From Brassica napus (taxonomy: Eukaryota > Streptophyta > Magnoliopsida > Brassicales > Brassicaceae), in the NCBI RefSeq assembly GCF_020379485.1, contig NW_026014691.1, forward strand, positions 1-64,000: a DNA stretch of 64,000 nt, given 5' to 3'. Numbering within the stretch: the stretch's first letter is position 1; each line of letters opens with the position of its first letter. Both the position numbers and the translations under genes were made by a program. Below are positions 33,745-43,320 of the stretch, one piece after another. Below the pieces are notes generated by a model, which ran no database searches, was not told the DNA's origin, and saw only the letters and a program-made list of their open reading frames with translations.

Positions 33745-34748
33745 TGATGAGGACCTCAAGTCAGTAGCTGGACCACCAACTCATGAGATCAACCATACAA
33801 GCTACATTGGAGCCAGCAGCAACATAGGTTCACTCAAAGAAGGATATATTTGCAACCATGAGGAATTTAACCCTGAAACCGGTTGTTATAGATTCTCAAC
33901 TCAAGCAGAGCACGCAGCGAATTTGTTTCATACCAAAAGGAGTAATGGTTTAGGAGATATGCCCGTTACAAGTCAGACTATCTACACTGCATCCGAACTG
34001 GTTCTAATTAAGGAAAGTAATTCTTTGCTTAAGGAGTGTGCAACTCAAACTCACGTGTGGAAACCAGGAGATTATTCATTATATCTAAGAGCAGTTGGAG
34101 AGTTTCTACCATGCACCAGCAGCCACAGGATCAAGATGAATCCCTTATTTGTCAACTTACCTTACATGGATGCATTCACACTTGGAGTTATTGAAGACCA
34201 ACGGCTCTTTCCCCTTCTCTTCAGGCACGACTTAGAGACTATCCAGACATCAAAGGAGATCCCAAGGATGCATTTCTTTCTTCCCAAACTCACAAGATAC
34301 AAGGAGAGAAGAAAACTTCCATACATGGACAGATTCTGCACCAACTTAGTCCAACGGCTAGTTTTTCACTTATTATTTCTTTCCAAGTTATTCCTTTAGG
34401 CATTTGTGTTCTTTTCTATTTAAACTGAGCTAAGTCTCATTTGTAAAGCACCCTTGCACGAAATTAATAAAGTATTATTCAGTTTACAAAGTTTGTCTTT
34501 GTTTTGTTCAATTAGTCTTTAGGTGGATTCCTTTAGATTTCTTGTCCGTTTGCTTCTCTCCTTAGTTTGTGGATTCATTCTAGGATACAAGTGTAGGTCT
34601 CTGTCTTTGTGTGGATTCACATAGGCCCAGGCTTCTGGTCTTATCAAAGGGATACTTCCGCAACCCTTTGTGGCGACAATCGACCCATTCAAGCTTGACA
34701 ACTCTTGTTGCCTTGTGATCTAGTCTTTGTTAGCTTAGGCTTGTATCA
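33745..34748 (+). repeat. D 5' LTR
   Basis: It starts TGATGAGGACC and ends CTTGTATCA. It carries an open frame (33737-34399) that is only the LTR copy of the D ORF tail. A one-base insertion relative to the 3' LTR alters its end. Confidence 0.93.
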
Positions 34749-34752
34749 TTTT

Positions 34753-34765
34753 TGGTATCAGAGCT
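34753..34765 (+). other. Primer binding site of D
   Basis: TGGTATCAGAGCT lies four bases after the LTR. Confidence 0.85.
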
Positions 34766-35383
34766 TAAAGCTCCTATCCCCAGGTTGTGTTCATCCAACC
34801 TTTATATCTTTTAATTTTGTTTTGCATTTTGTTTTTCATTTAGTTTTGTTTTGCATAATCATATAAAACCTATAAAAAAGTCATATTTGTTTCTGTTGCA
34901 TCTTGTTTATCTTGTTTCTATTTCATAAAACCATAAAAATAAAATTGTTTGTCATTTGTTGCATTTAGTTCTTTATTTCTGTCAAAAATATTAAAACCCA
35001 TAAAAAGTTGTGTTCTTCATTTGTTCTTCATCCTGTCGATTTAATTGTTTCTTAGATCCATATCTTTAAAAAAAAAAACATAAAAGCTGTTAGAATTAAG
35101 TTAATATCCGAGTTTCCAAATTTTGGTGGAGTTTTTGAAAGTTTTCCTTCTTCTGGTCAACCGAAACTTATTCCTTTCCAAAAGATTTTTGTTTACTTGC
35201 AAACTTTATTTTAAAAAAAAAAAAAAAAAGAGAGGAAATCAGAAATTGCCCATTTTGTTTAGTGTTTAGTATTTTTTTCTTCTTCTTTCCTTTAACTTTG
35301 CTAGTCACGTTTTCTTGTTTAATCACTTGATTCAGAATACTTTCATCTTCTTCTTGAGATATTTAATCCTTAACTTGGTAGAC
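34766..35383 (+). other. D untranslated leader
   Basis: It is T-rich with repeated AACCATAAAAA-like words and an A run at about 35212-35229. No gene is seen. Confidence 0.6.
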
Positions 35384-35917
35384 ATGGCGACTGAAGAAGA
35401 AGCTGATGAGTACAATATTTCTGAAGTTGATTGGGGTGAAGAACCGGGATACTCATGGGAAGATCAAAACTATGGAGATGGCTCTGAAGAAGAAGCTGAT
35501 GAGTACAATATTTCTGAACTTGATTGGGGTGAAGAACCGGGATACTCATGGGAAGATCAAAACTATGGAGATGGCTCTGAAGAAGACGACCAGTGTAGAG
35601 AGTCAAGGGCTGAAGATGGATATGAGGAAGGACCATGTCGTGGGGAGCTTGATTCCAAACCACAAGACCACTACAAGAACCATACCATCAACAAGAGCTA
35701 TTCTAAACCTTGGTTAAAATTTACTGATAAATTTTATGACTATAGTCCAACAGTTTTCACCAAAACACTTGTGTCTTTTTCAGGAAACGAGAACTACTCC
35801 AGATGGCAGGAAGACATGGAAAATTATTTTTGGGAGTACAAAGTTCCTGAACATAAGAAGCTGTCCATAGCCTTAGACACCCTTGTAGGAGAAGCTTACC
35901 AATGGTGGCTTCAATAG
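35384..35917 (+). CDS. D gag-like protein, N-terminal part
   Basis: The start chosen is ATG at 35384 (MATEEEADEY), the likely leader end; an in-frame ATG lies 23 codons upstream. Residues 3-64 are two nearly perfect copies of an acidic 31-residue repeat (93-bp period) containing DWGEEPGYSWEDQNYGDG. A first Gag-like fold follows (SFSGNENYSRWQEDMENYF...AYQWW). A TAG at 35915-35917 ends the frame, but the same frame is open on both sides and continues the Gag fold (CRIYFKEPTPHWEYVKEL), so this is one ORF with one amber codon, perhaps a C-to-T change. Confidence 0.75.
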   Translation: MATEEEADEYNISEVDWGEEPGYSWEDQNYGDGSEEEADEYNISELDWGEEPGYSWEDQNYGDGSEEDDQCRESRAEDGYEEGPCRGELDSKPQDHYKNHTINKSYSKPWLKFTDKFYDYSPTVFTKTLVSFSGNENYSRWQEDMENYFWEYKVPEHKKLSIALDTLVGEAYQWWLQ

Positions 35918-37855
35918 GAAGAATGTCGCATCTACTTCAAGGAACCAACCCCACACTGGGAATATGTCAAAGAGCTGATGTATGAACATTTTGAGATGAG
36001 GAGATTACCCCCTAGAACCTGTCCTAAACGTTTTGTTAAACTGAAACCGAGACAACTACATGAGCGTGAGGTAACTTTAACTTCTCACCATAATTCATAT
36101 GATCAGTTTCGTTTGTATAAGTTTTCAGGAAAAGGTGAAGACCCTAGAAACTATCTTCAGTGGGAAGAGGACATGGAAAGGTACTTCAAGTGCAACTCCA
36201 TTCCAAAAGGAGAATACTTGTCCTATGGTCTAGGACAGCTCACTGAAAAGGCTCAACGGTATTGGAAAAGAGAAGAGAAGTATAGGGAACAATTTCAAGA
36301 GCCTCCTATACGCACTTGGGAGCAATTCAAAGGGGTCATGAGGGATAGATTTGCACCTTACATCCCTACACAACTCGCTCAGAAGGTGTCTACAAAGAGA
36401 GTAGTACAACCCCACGTCTTGCAGCCGGCAAACCAGAGGCAAAGCTCAAAACCAGTGCATACACCTCATGTAAAGCACAACCAAGGTGAGTACTCTAAAT
36501 CCTTAAAACCACCTGAGGTTATTTGTTATAGGTGTCAAGGCCAAGGTCATCTTGCAAAATATTGCCCCACAAAACGAGCTGTAAAGATGGCACTACGTGA
36601 AGCAAGAGAAACCAACTTGGAGATAAGTGATTCCTTTACTAGAATAGATAAAAAGTTTGATGATCTTATCAACTTGATTAAAGCTGGATCTAATTCTGTT
36701 TCTAGTAATTCCATGACTGTCTTAACACACTTGTCTAGTGCCCAAAAGGTTAAAAACATTTCAGGTACTAACATGGAAATCAAGGAACAAGAACCCAACC
36801 TTGCTGCGCTAGCAAGTTCAACACTTGAAAATTCTCAAGTCCCAACTTATGATAAGAATGTTTATAAAGGTCTAGGTAATGAGGAGACACGTCCAGAAGC
36901 TCAACAACAAGAGAATAATGAGCAATCTATCCTAGAGACCTCTACACCAGCTGATCATGCTTTAGAGGTAGCAAATACCGAAGCTGAATCAATGCAAGAT
37001 AACCAGGTAAGTGAAGCTCTAAATCTTACTCAATACTATTTTTTTGAATCCTCCACTTCAAGTATGAAACACTTGCTCTTGCCCATAAGTGATGATTCAG
37101 GTATAGGTACAATGGAGAAGCATCCAGAACCAAACTCACAACCTTACACCCAAGCAGTGGTCAATGGAGAAACCAAGTGTGAAATAGGAGATTTCAAAAA
37201 GGAGACCACGTTCTTGCCAAGGGAAATCATAGACCTACCATGGAAAGGGGTCATGGCTTCCCTACTGATTAAAGAAAAACCACGATATCGACAATGCATC
37301 ACAAAACCGTCCATATACCAAGGTAAATTGGTTTTGAGGACAAAACCTTTTGAAGAGGGAGGGAATGATGAGGACCTCAAGTCAGTAGCTGGACCACCAA
37401 CTCATGAGATCAACCATACAAGCTACATTGGAGCCAGCAGCAACATAGGTTCACTCAAAGAAGGATATATTTGCAACCATGAGGAATTTAACCCTGAAAC
37501 CGGTTGTTATAGATTCTCAACTCAAGCAGAGCACGCAGCGAATTTGTTTCATACCAAAAGGAGTAATGGTTTAGGAGATATGCCCGTTACAAGTCAGACT
37601 ATCTACACTGCATCCGAACTGGTTCTAATTAAGGAAAGTAATTCTTTGCTTAAGGAGTGTGCAACTCAAACTCACGTGTGGAAACCAGGAGATTATTCAT
37701 TATATCTAAGAGCAGTTGGAGAGTTTCTACCATGCACCAGCAGCCACAGGATCAAGATGAATCCCTTATTTGTCAACTTACCTTACATGGATGCATTCAC
37801 ACTTGGAGTTATTGAAGACCAAGGCTCTTTCCCCTTCTCTTCAGGCACGACTTAG
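35918..37855 (+). CDS. D gag-like protein, C-terminal part with zinc knuckle, running into the 3' LTR
   Basis: The frame continues from the amber codon; the first internal Met is at 35978. A second Gag-like domain (LYKFSGKGEDPRNYLQWEEDM...RYWKREEKY...FAPYIPTQ) lies at about 36110-36375 and a CX2CX4HX4C knuckle (CYRCQGQGHLAKYC) at about 36524-36566. A long low-complexity acidic/Asn/Gln region follows, then an LLIKEKPRY word near 37263 and LVLRTKPFEEGGNDED at the PPT. It enters the LTR at 37366 and codes for THVWKPGDYSLYLRAV before the stop at 37853-37855. It probably forms or co-assembles particles; no enzymes are present. Two tandem Gag domains are unusual. Confidence 0.75.
   Translation, partial: EECRIYFKEPTPHWEYVKELMYEHFEMRRLPPRTCPKRFVKLKPRQLHEREVTLTSHHNSYDQFRLYKFSGKGEDPRNYLQWEEDMERYFKCNSIPKGEYLSYGLGQLTEKAQRYWKREEKYREQFQEPPIRTWEQFKGVMRDRFAPYIPTQLAQKVSTKRVVQPHVLQPANQRQSSKPVHTPHVKHNQGEYSKSLKPPEVICYRCQGQGHLAKYCPTKRAVKMALREARETNLEISDSFTRIDKKFDDLINLIKAGSNSVSSNSMTVLTHLSSAQKVKNISGTNMEIKEQEPNLAALASSTLENSQVPTYDKNVYKGLGNEETRPEAQQQENNEQSILETSTPADHALEVANTEAESMQDNQVSEALNLTQYYFFESSTSSMKHLLLPISDDSGIGTMEKHPEPNSQPYTQAVVNGETKCEIGDFKKETTFLPREIIDLPWKGVMASLLIKEKPRYRQCITKPSIYQGKLVLRTKPFEEGGNDEDLKSVAGPPTHEINHTSYIGASSNIGSLKEGYICNHEEFNPETGCYRFSTQAEHAANLFHTKRSNGLGDMPVTSQTIYTASELVLIKESNSLLKECATQTHVWKPGDYSLYLRAVGEFLPCTSSHRIKMNPLFVNLPYMDAFTLGVIEDQGSFPFSSGTT
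37352..37365 (+). other. Polypurine tract of D
   Basis: GAAGAGGGAGGGAA abuts the 3' LTR and lies within the ORF. Confidence 0.75.
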
Positions 37856-38368
37856 AGACTATCCAGACATCAAAGGAGATCCCAAGGATGCATTTCTTTC
37901 TTCCCAAACTCACAAGATACAAGGAGAGAAGAAAACTTCCATACATGGACAGATTCTGCACCAACTTAGTCCAACGGCTAGTTTTTCACTTATTATTTCT
38001 TTCCAAGTTATTCCTTTAGGCATTTGTGTTCTTTTCTATTTAAACTGAGCTAAGTCTCATTTGTAAAGCACCCTTGCACGAAATTAATAAAGTATTATTC
38101 AGTTTACAAAGTTTGTCTTTGTTTTGTTCAATTAGTCTTTAGGTGGATTCCTTTAGATTTCTTGTCCGTTTGCTTCTCTCCTTAGTTTGTGGATTCATTC
38201 TAGGATACAAGTGTAGGTCTCTGTCTTTGTGTGGATTCACATAGGCCCAGGCTTCTGGTCTTATCAAAGGGATACTTCCGCAACCCTTTGTGGCGACAAT
38301 CGACCCATTCAAGCTTGACAACTCTTGTTGCCTTGTGATCTAGTCTTTGTTAGCTTAGGCTTGTATCA
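37366..38368 (+). repeat. D 3' LTR
   Basis: It is 1003 bp, partner of 33745-34748, and is followed by the TSD GCTCT. Its first 490 bp are coding. Confidence 0.93.
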
Positions 38369-38373
38369 GCTCT

Positions 38374-38945
38374 CCTTAGGCTCCTTTGTATCTGTCCACA
38401 GGTCAGTCTAGGTGCATGGTCGTGGCTGCTCTTCCTTTACAGCAACAGCCAGCCTGTCCATGCCCCAAAGTAACCAATCAGCTCCACACAGCATCTTCTT
38501 GATTCCCTTTGACTAGATTCAAACCTTGGTGCCTTATCCATACACTATTCACTCTTCACATCCTGAATAGTGACCCAAATAGTGAATACTCAACCTGAAT
38601 AGTGACTAGTGATTCACTATTCACTTTTACACCAACTTGCCCAAACTTCTCCAATCTTATTGTGGTAACTCTCCAAAGTTACTGTGGTAACTTTGGAGTT
38701 ACTGTCTGACCCAAATCTTCTCTAAATGGTGTCTAAGTCATTCCTATCTTTGCACACTCATCAGACCACTTCTGAAGCCTTAAGACTCTCCCAAAGCCTT
38801 CACATGATCAGTCTAAGTCTTTCCTAGACTTAACTCCCCAAGATAACTACTTCAGAACTCTTCTGAAGCTTGATTGAACTCTTCTTGACATCTTCTAGAG
38901 CTTTCCCTATTGTTGTACAAGCTCTATCTTCTCTTCAGTTCAACA
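38374..38945 (-). repeat. E 5' LTR, outer fragment
   Basis: This is the U3 side of the E LTR, starting TGTTGAACTG at 38945 on the minus strand. Unlike the other LTRs it lacks CCGTAC words. Instead it has five ACTATTCAC/GTGAATAGT-type words at 38544-38624 and a 12-bp perfect hairpin at 38671-38698. Confidence 0.85.
38671..38698. repeat. Perfect 12-bp hairpin in E LTR
   Basis: The arms CTCCAAAGTTAC (38671-38682) and GTAACTTTGGAG (38687-38698) are separated by TGTG. A third, partial GTAACT word lies just upstream. Confidence 0.7.
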
Positions 38946-40468
38946 ACCCCTTTCCCAATCAACCTGCTGCTCTCAATATCCTGAAACTTCACATCATTAG
39001 GACTAAAGATAACATTGCATTGTAAATCATTAGTACATTTCTTCACTGATAATAGGTTTGATGTGAATTCAGGCATGTAAAAAGCTCTAGATTCTTTGTT
39101 AAACAGCTTAAGCTTTCCTATTCCTCTAATGGGTATCTTATCCCCATTTGCTATCATCACATGCCCATGTGTAGGTTCTATATCCTTAATCAAGTTTTCA
39201 TCACTTATCATATGATGTGATGCACCAGAATCAACAATCAATGGTTTACCTACTCGTTTAGCATTATGGCATAGATTACTAAGTGATGAATGCATCTTAT
39301 CAGTTCTAGCAATGTAAGCATGCCTATACTCATTCCTAGCTTCTAACCGTTCTACTAGTTCTCTAATCAAGTGATCATCCTTATATGCAATCATAGAAGC
39401 TCCAAAGGAATAACCGTAAGTGTTACCGTTTTCCTTTAGCATTTTGAAGAGGGCATCAAGGTCTGATCTCTTGATGTAGTCATCATTGCTGCGGGAGCTT
39501 GAGGCGCCTGTGTAAGCCACCAGAGACTTCCCATTCCCATCATTGCCTCCAAGCCCATCCACTTCACTGATCTTGCTGGTGCCAGCTCCGCTTGAACCTT
39601 CAGTCACATTTGCCCTTCCCTCACGCTCCTTCATGAACTTGGCCGGCTTGAGGTGTGGGTGCAGTATCCAGCATTGGCTCTTCTTATGACCATGCTTCTT
39701 GCAATGATCACAGTTGCCATTGAACTTCCTGTCCTCGTACTTCCCGTGAGATGCCTTGTTTGCTTGTGGAGCCTCGGTTGAATCCTCATGAGCTGCTTGA
39801 TTGGCAAGAGAGAGCTCCCCCTTTCCTCCAAACAAACCCATGGATCCCTGCTCCCTTTGGATTTGTGCACACACCTCCTCAAGGTCCGGAAGCTTGTCTG
39901 ACCTTAACATGTGCTGGATGAGCTGGGTGTAGGCCGGGTTCAGTGTGAGAAGCAGCCCAAAGACCTTGTCTTGCTCGCGCCTCTCATTCAGCTGATCTGG
40001 ATCAGTTGTGCTCGGCCTCAGCATCTCCAGCTCTGACCATAAGGACCTGAACCTCCCCAAGTGCTTAGTGAACTCCATGTCCTCTTGTGCAAGACGGTTG
40101 ATCGCTAGCTTCACTTCAAACACACGGCTGAGGTTGGAAGTGTTCCCATACACCTTCTTCAGCGTGTCCCACAGCTCCTTGGCTGATTCACAGTAGCTGT
40201 AGGCATCCAAGATAGCTGGGTCCAAGGATGCGTGTAGAACCGTCATCACCAGCATGTCTTCTTGTTGCCATTTCTCCACAGCCGCTTCATTGGAGACCTC
40301 TTCTTGATCTCCTCCCTGAGTAATGAGTTTCGGAGCCTCCCCTGTTGTGATGTGCCCCCACAAACCCTTACTTCCCACAGCAGTCTTCACCATCCGAGAC
40401 CACACAAGGTAGTTGCTACCTTTGAAAGTAACCGCTACCTTCATCCTCATGTTCATCCCATGTTCCAT
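38946..40468 (-). CDS. A2 Gag-protease, truncated by E insertion
   Basis: The frame begins MEHGMNMRMKVAVTF at 40468. It covers the UBN2-like Gag core, the zinc knuckle CDHCKKHGHKKSQC and a Gly/Ser linker, then the protease word VDSGASHHMISD. It is open up to the E LTR junction after LIGKGV; codons beyond 38946 belong to E. It is collinear with A1 over its whole length and without A1's first frameshift, so it serves as the reference for that break. It normally makes the capsid and processes the polyprotein; here it cannot make integrase or RT. Confidence 0.9.
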
Positions 40469-40573
40469 CTTTGCTTGACTTGAAAACTTGGATCTTGGAT
40501 TTCGTACACACCAACCTTGAGTCTAGAATCACGCAAACCAACAGAACGTAGCACAGCTTCAACTAGAACGGAC
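40469..40573 (-). other. A2 leader, gag-proximal part
   Basis: This is untranslated leader collinear with A1 15384-15488. The rest of the leader is at 46584-46673. The TSD of H, CACAG, is at 40574-40578 and 46579-46583. Confidence 0.85.
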
Positions 40574-40578
40574 CACAG

Positions 40579-41542
40579 TGTTGAACTGAAGAGAAGATGG
40601 AGCTTGTACAAGAATAGGGCAAGCTCTAGAAGATGTCTAGAAGAGTTCAACCAAGCTTCAGAAGTGTTCTGAAGGAGTTATCTTGTGAAGTTAAGTCTAG
40701 GAAAGACTTAGACTGATCATGTGGAGGCTTTGGAGGAGTTAAAGAGAAGATGGAAGTATGGTGCAAAGATAGGGCGTTCGGTACGGCCATGGTACGGCCT
40801 AAGGTGATCCAAGAAGGTGTAAGGGTTAACCATAGAAGGAAGTTGGATGAAGGCATAGGACGAGTGTACGGACCTCAAGGCCGTACAGCGTCCGTACATC
40901 CCATCCGGTCCAGCCATCACTCGGATCAGTCTTGATCAAGTTGTGCAATGTGTGGGCGCGGCAGGTTTGAATTACCAAGGCCGTTGAAGGCTTATGGAGG
41001 GAAGGAATATGCTGAGCATCTTGTATAGATAAGGAGCAAGCTGTAAAGTGAAAGCAAAAGCAAAAGGTAAAGGCAAAAGGAGAAGCATGTATCTGGTCAC
41101 ATAAGGAGCAAGATACATTGGCGCCTTCAGTCTCCTGTTGCCTCAGTTTGAATCAACCAATTACAAGACAAGCTGCCAAGACCAAAGACCAGCCTTATCT
41201 TATCCAGGCCGTCCATCATTCAAGTTAATATCAGCCCTAGGATATAGGTTTATGATATTGCAAAGTGTAGAGACATATATAAGCCAAGGATTGGCGATTG
41301 TAAGAGATTAAGTGAGTTAGGGGGTTTCCCTCTCCTTCTCTAATCTAAAACACTAATCTTCAGTCTCTTATTCTCTCAGTCTCTCTAGTCTCTTAAGTCT
41401 CTTAATCTCTCTGTTCTTAAGTCTCTTATACACTCTCACAAATCTCTCTTCCTAAATCACCTAGAACAAGCTCTAATCATTCTTCATTGAAGCTTATACA
41501 CACACACATACTACCAGAGTAGAGATCTCTTTAAAAATCATA
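40579..41542 (+). repeat. H 5' LTR
   Basis: It starts TGTTGAACTG and ends AATCATA. The GTACGG/CCGTAC cluster lies at about 40771-40897 and TATATAAG at 41276-41283. The LTR start is shared with E and J. Confidence 0.93.
41276..41283 (+). promoter_or_regulatory. Putative TATA box of H LTR
   Basis: TATATAAG lies about 265 bp before the LTR end, matching its position in C and J. Confidence 0.5.
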
Positions 41543-41555
41543 TGGTATCAGAGCC
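41543..41555 (+). other. Primer binding site of H
   Basis: TGGTATCAGAGCC directly follows the LTR. Confidence 0.92.
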
Positions 41556-41986
41556 AGGTTCATCAGAACCTGAGCTGTAGCTTCCGCACAACACAAGCTC
41601 TACCCTCAGCTCAAATCCAATCCTTGAAGACATTCCCATCCGAGTTCAGTTTCTCCATGAGAAGAAGACTGAAGGGCGTGTCTCTCATCCTTTCTCCTGT
41701 CTATACTGATGGAGAGACTCATTGGAAGCAGAAGTGTATGGAGAGGACTCACGAACCTCATCCAAGGCGCCTCCTCCAAGAGCTTTCTTCACCCGGTTCA
41801 TCATGAAAGCTGTCAAGGTGATGGCGCCTAGAAGACTTGGAGAAAGGAGGAGTCTTTGAGCTGGAGAAACAAGAAGGTGGTCATGAACTGAAGGAGTAGG
41901 AGGTGGGTGACTATCCAGACTCTCAGATTCAACAAAAGCCATGGCCAGTCCCCTTGGAGGTTTAAGGAACCAACCTGGTTCCTTGT
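41556..41986 (+). other. H leader exon
   Basis: A short frame (41624-41806, 60 codons) occurs but is not kept in J. It is collinear with the J leader, which holds a gag-like peptide. It ends GGTTCCTTGT before GTAAGC. Confidence 0.45.
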
Positions 41987-42515
41987 GTAAGCGATTTTAA
42001 AACCCTCTTGATAATGAGCTTGTGTTGTTGACTGGTTGTAATGTGTGATGTGATTGAAAACCTGAGGACTGTTAAAGATTGATAAATTAAAATGTTTAGA
42101 ATCTGTCCCAGGATACTTTAAGAGCTTTGTTTGGTGACTGAATGTGATTAATATGCTTAGCTTCGTTTCATAGTGATGCTTAGAGTGATTAACTGAATCT
42201 GCTTGCATACATGGATTGAAACTGAATTTTAAAGCTGTTGCATATAGTCTTGTGGCTATCTTACATTGAAGCATTAGATTCATGTCTAAAGTGCTGAGTA
42301 AAGAAGCTTTTAAAAGTGCCTAAGTAACCTGTCTTGAATCTGTTAGGATCTTGCTTGTTCTTAGAGAGCTAGCTTGCAAAGAATAGAACTTGATAATGCC
42401 TTGTGTCTATCTGTTGCATTGCTTGTGAGATTGGGATTCAAACCTGATGATTAATCAAGGATTGATCCCAATACTCTTGTGTCTTATCCTCTCTGGAGTT
42501 TGAGTGGTGTTTCAG
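41987..42515 (+). other. Intron-like segment 1 of H
   Basis: GTAAGC to TTTCAG, then GTTCACAAGAAG. It is AT-rich with no coding content and is conserved in C, E, F, G and J. Confidence 0.55.
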
Positions 42516-42817
42516 GTTCACAAGAAGTGTCCTCTGCTCACCACCTATCCAAGAAAAGAGGAAGACTTGAACCATTGTGTGGAGCAATGGGAAGATACTT
42601 GTGTGTAGAAGCTGGTTTAAGAAGCGCAGGCCACGAGGTTGTTGAGCTCCTGGTTCAAGACATACAAGCGGAAGACCAACCATTGTGTGGAGCAATGGGA
42701 AGGTTCTTGTGTGTAGAAGCCGGTTTAAGAAGCGCAGGCCACGAGGTTGTTGAGCTCCTGGTTCAAGGCACACAAGAAGAAGAAGGTCACCACCTATGCC
42801 ATGAGGAAGGCCGGTGA
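42479..42817 (+). CDS. H small ORF with two 36-residue repeats, function unknown
   Basis: This 112-codon frame spans the intron-like 3' end and the next exon. From 42572 two 108-bp copies encode PLCGAMGRYLCVEAGLRSAG... with the word HEVVELLVQ. J keeps the same frame and repeat at 60577-60915 with few changes. Each copy begins with the perfect hairpin CCATTG-TGTGGAG-CAATGG (42572-42590 and 42680-42698), so RNA structure rather than protein may explain the conservation. I know no matching family. Confidence 0.4.
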   Translation: MSYPLWSLSGVSGSQEVSSAHHLSKKRGRLEPLCGAMGRYLCVEAGLRSAGHEVVELLVQDIQAEDQPLCGAMGRFLCVEAGLRSAGHEVVELLVQGTQEEEGHHLCHEEGR

Positions 42818-43188
42818 TCTGAGAGCACTTGAAGCTTAAAGCAAAAGGATGGATCAGTGATTTAAGCGCAGCTGTTAGGGTGATGTGCTCCTGGTCTTGA
42901 AGTTCCTCCTTATCATTACAATAGAATGGCAAAATGAAGCCTGTTGCCAACATTCTGTGGGAAGTCCACAGCCTGCTCCAAAGAGGGTAGAGAGGATGTT
43001 GTGACAATGGAGAGATGACTTATGGTTCTGTCCATGGTGGTTTAGTCACCATAGCCTACGCATCAGATGAGTGTAGAGAGGACAGTCGACATGCAAAGAA
43101 AGAGCATCACCAGGAGGGTGATGCAATGTAAACCAAGACCATTGCAAGCTGATCATGGAGTGATCCAGCCGAAGAGTGAAGCATTGGA
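42818..43188 (+). other. H exon, spacer before gag remnant
   Basis: It is non-coding and collinear with J 60916-61343. It includes the word TTTAAGCGCAG...GATGTGCTCCTGG also found in F. Confidence 0.4.
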
Positions 43189-43275
43189 GAGTGAGCATTG
43201 CAAGAGGGATGGGCACACCAAGGAAAGGTGTTGGATACTGAATCCAAGTATCAAGTTCATGCCAAGTTCAAGTGA
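43189..43275 (+). pseudogene. H gag zinc-knuckle remnant
   Basis: SEHCKRDGHTKERCWILNPS matches the Gag knuckle of the copia elements, but the first cysteine is replaced by Ser. The Gag core that J still has is deleted. A TGA near 43273 ends the alternative frame. Confidence 0.65.
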
Positions 43276-43320
43276 ACCGTGCCCATGGAAGTTCAAGAGA
43301 TCAGCTCGGATCTCTTGTTT

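Larger units (their letters stand above)
33745..38368 (+). mobile_element. Element D: gag-only non-autonomous gypsy-derived LTR element
   Basis: D is 4624 bp. LTRs of 1004 and 1003 bp (33745-34748 and 37366-38368) differ visibly by one inserted base near 34201. The TSD is GCTCT (33740-33744 and 38369-38373). The only ORF is gag-like with a zinc knuckle and runs into the 3' LTR; there is no protease, RT or integrase core. The LRTKPFEEGGND word before the LTR resembles the end of plant gypsy polyproteins. It is inserted in the E 5' LTR and appears young. Confidence 0.93.
7807..38945 (-). mobile_element. Element E: non-autonomous copia-like element, heavily interrupted, 3' end outside window
   Basis: E reads on the minus strand from its 5' LTR start at 38945 (TGTTGAACTG) into A2. 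Its pieces in the window are LTR 38374-38945 plus 33316-33744 (about 1001 bp in total), internal 32100-33315, and internal 7807-8703. It is split by D (in the LTR), C (in intron 1) and G (further 3'). Rejoining the ends across C gives a sequence collinear with C's own internal region near 10861-10980, which confirms the join. The TSD candidate at its outer end is ACCCC (38946-38950). No pol is present. Confidence 0.85.

Noticed and set aside
33737..34399. 220-codon ORF as a separate gene
   Set aside because: It is the D 5' LTR copy of the ORF tail that normally ends in the 3' LTR; a one-base insertion prolongs it.
40750..40935. Open frames duplicated at 40750-40935 and 45786-45971
   Set aside because: They are the two LTRs of H and lie over the CCGTAC cluster. 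Duplication of the frame is due to the LTR pair.
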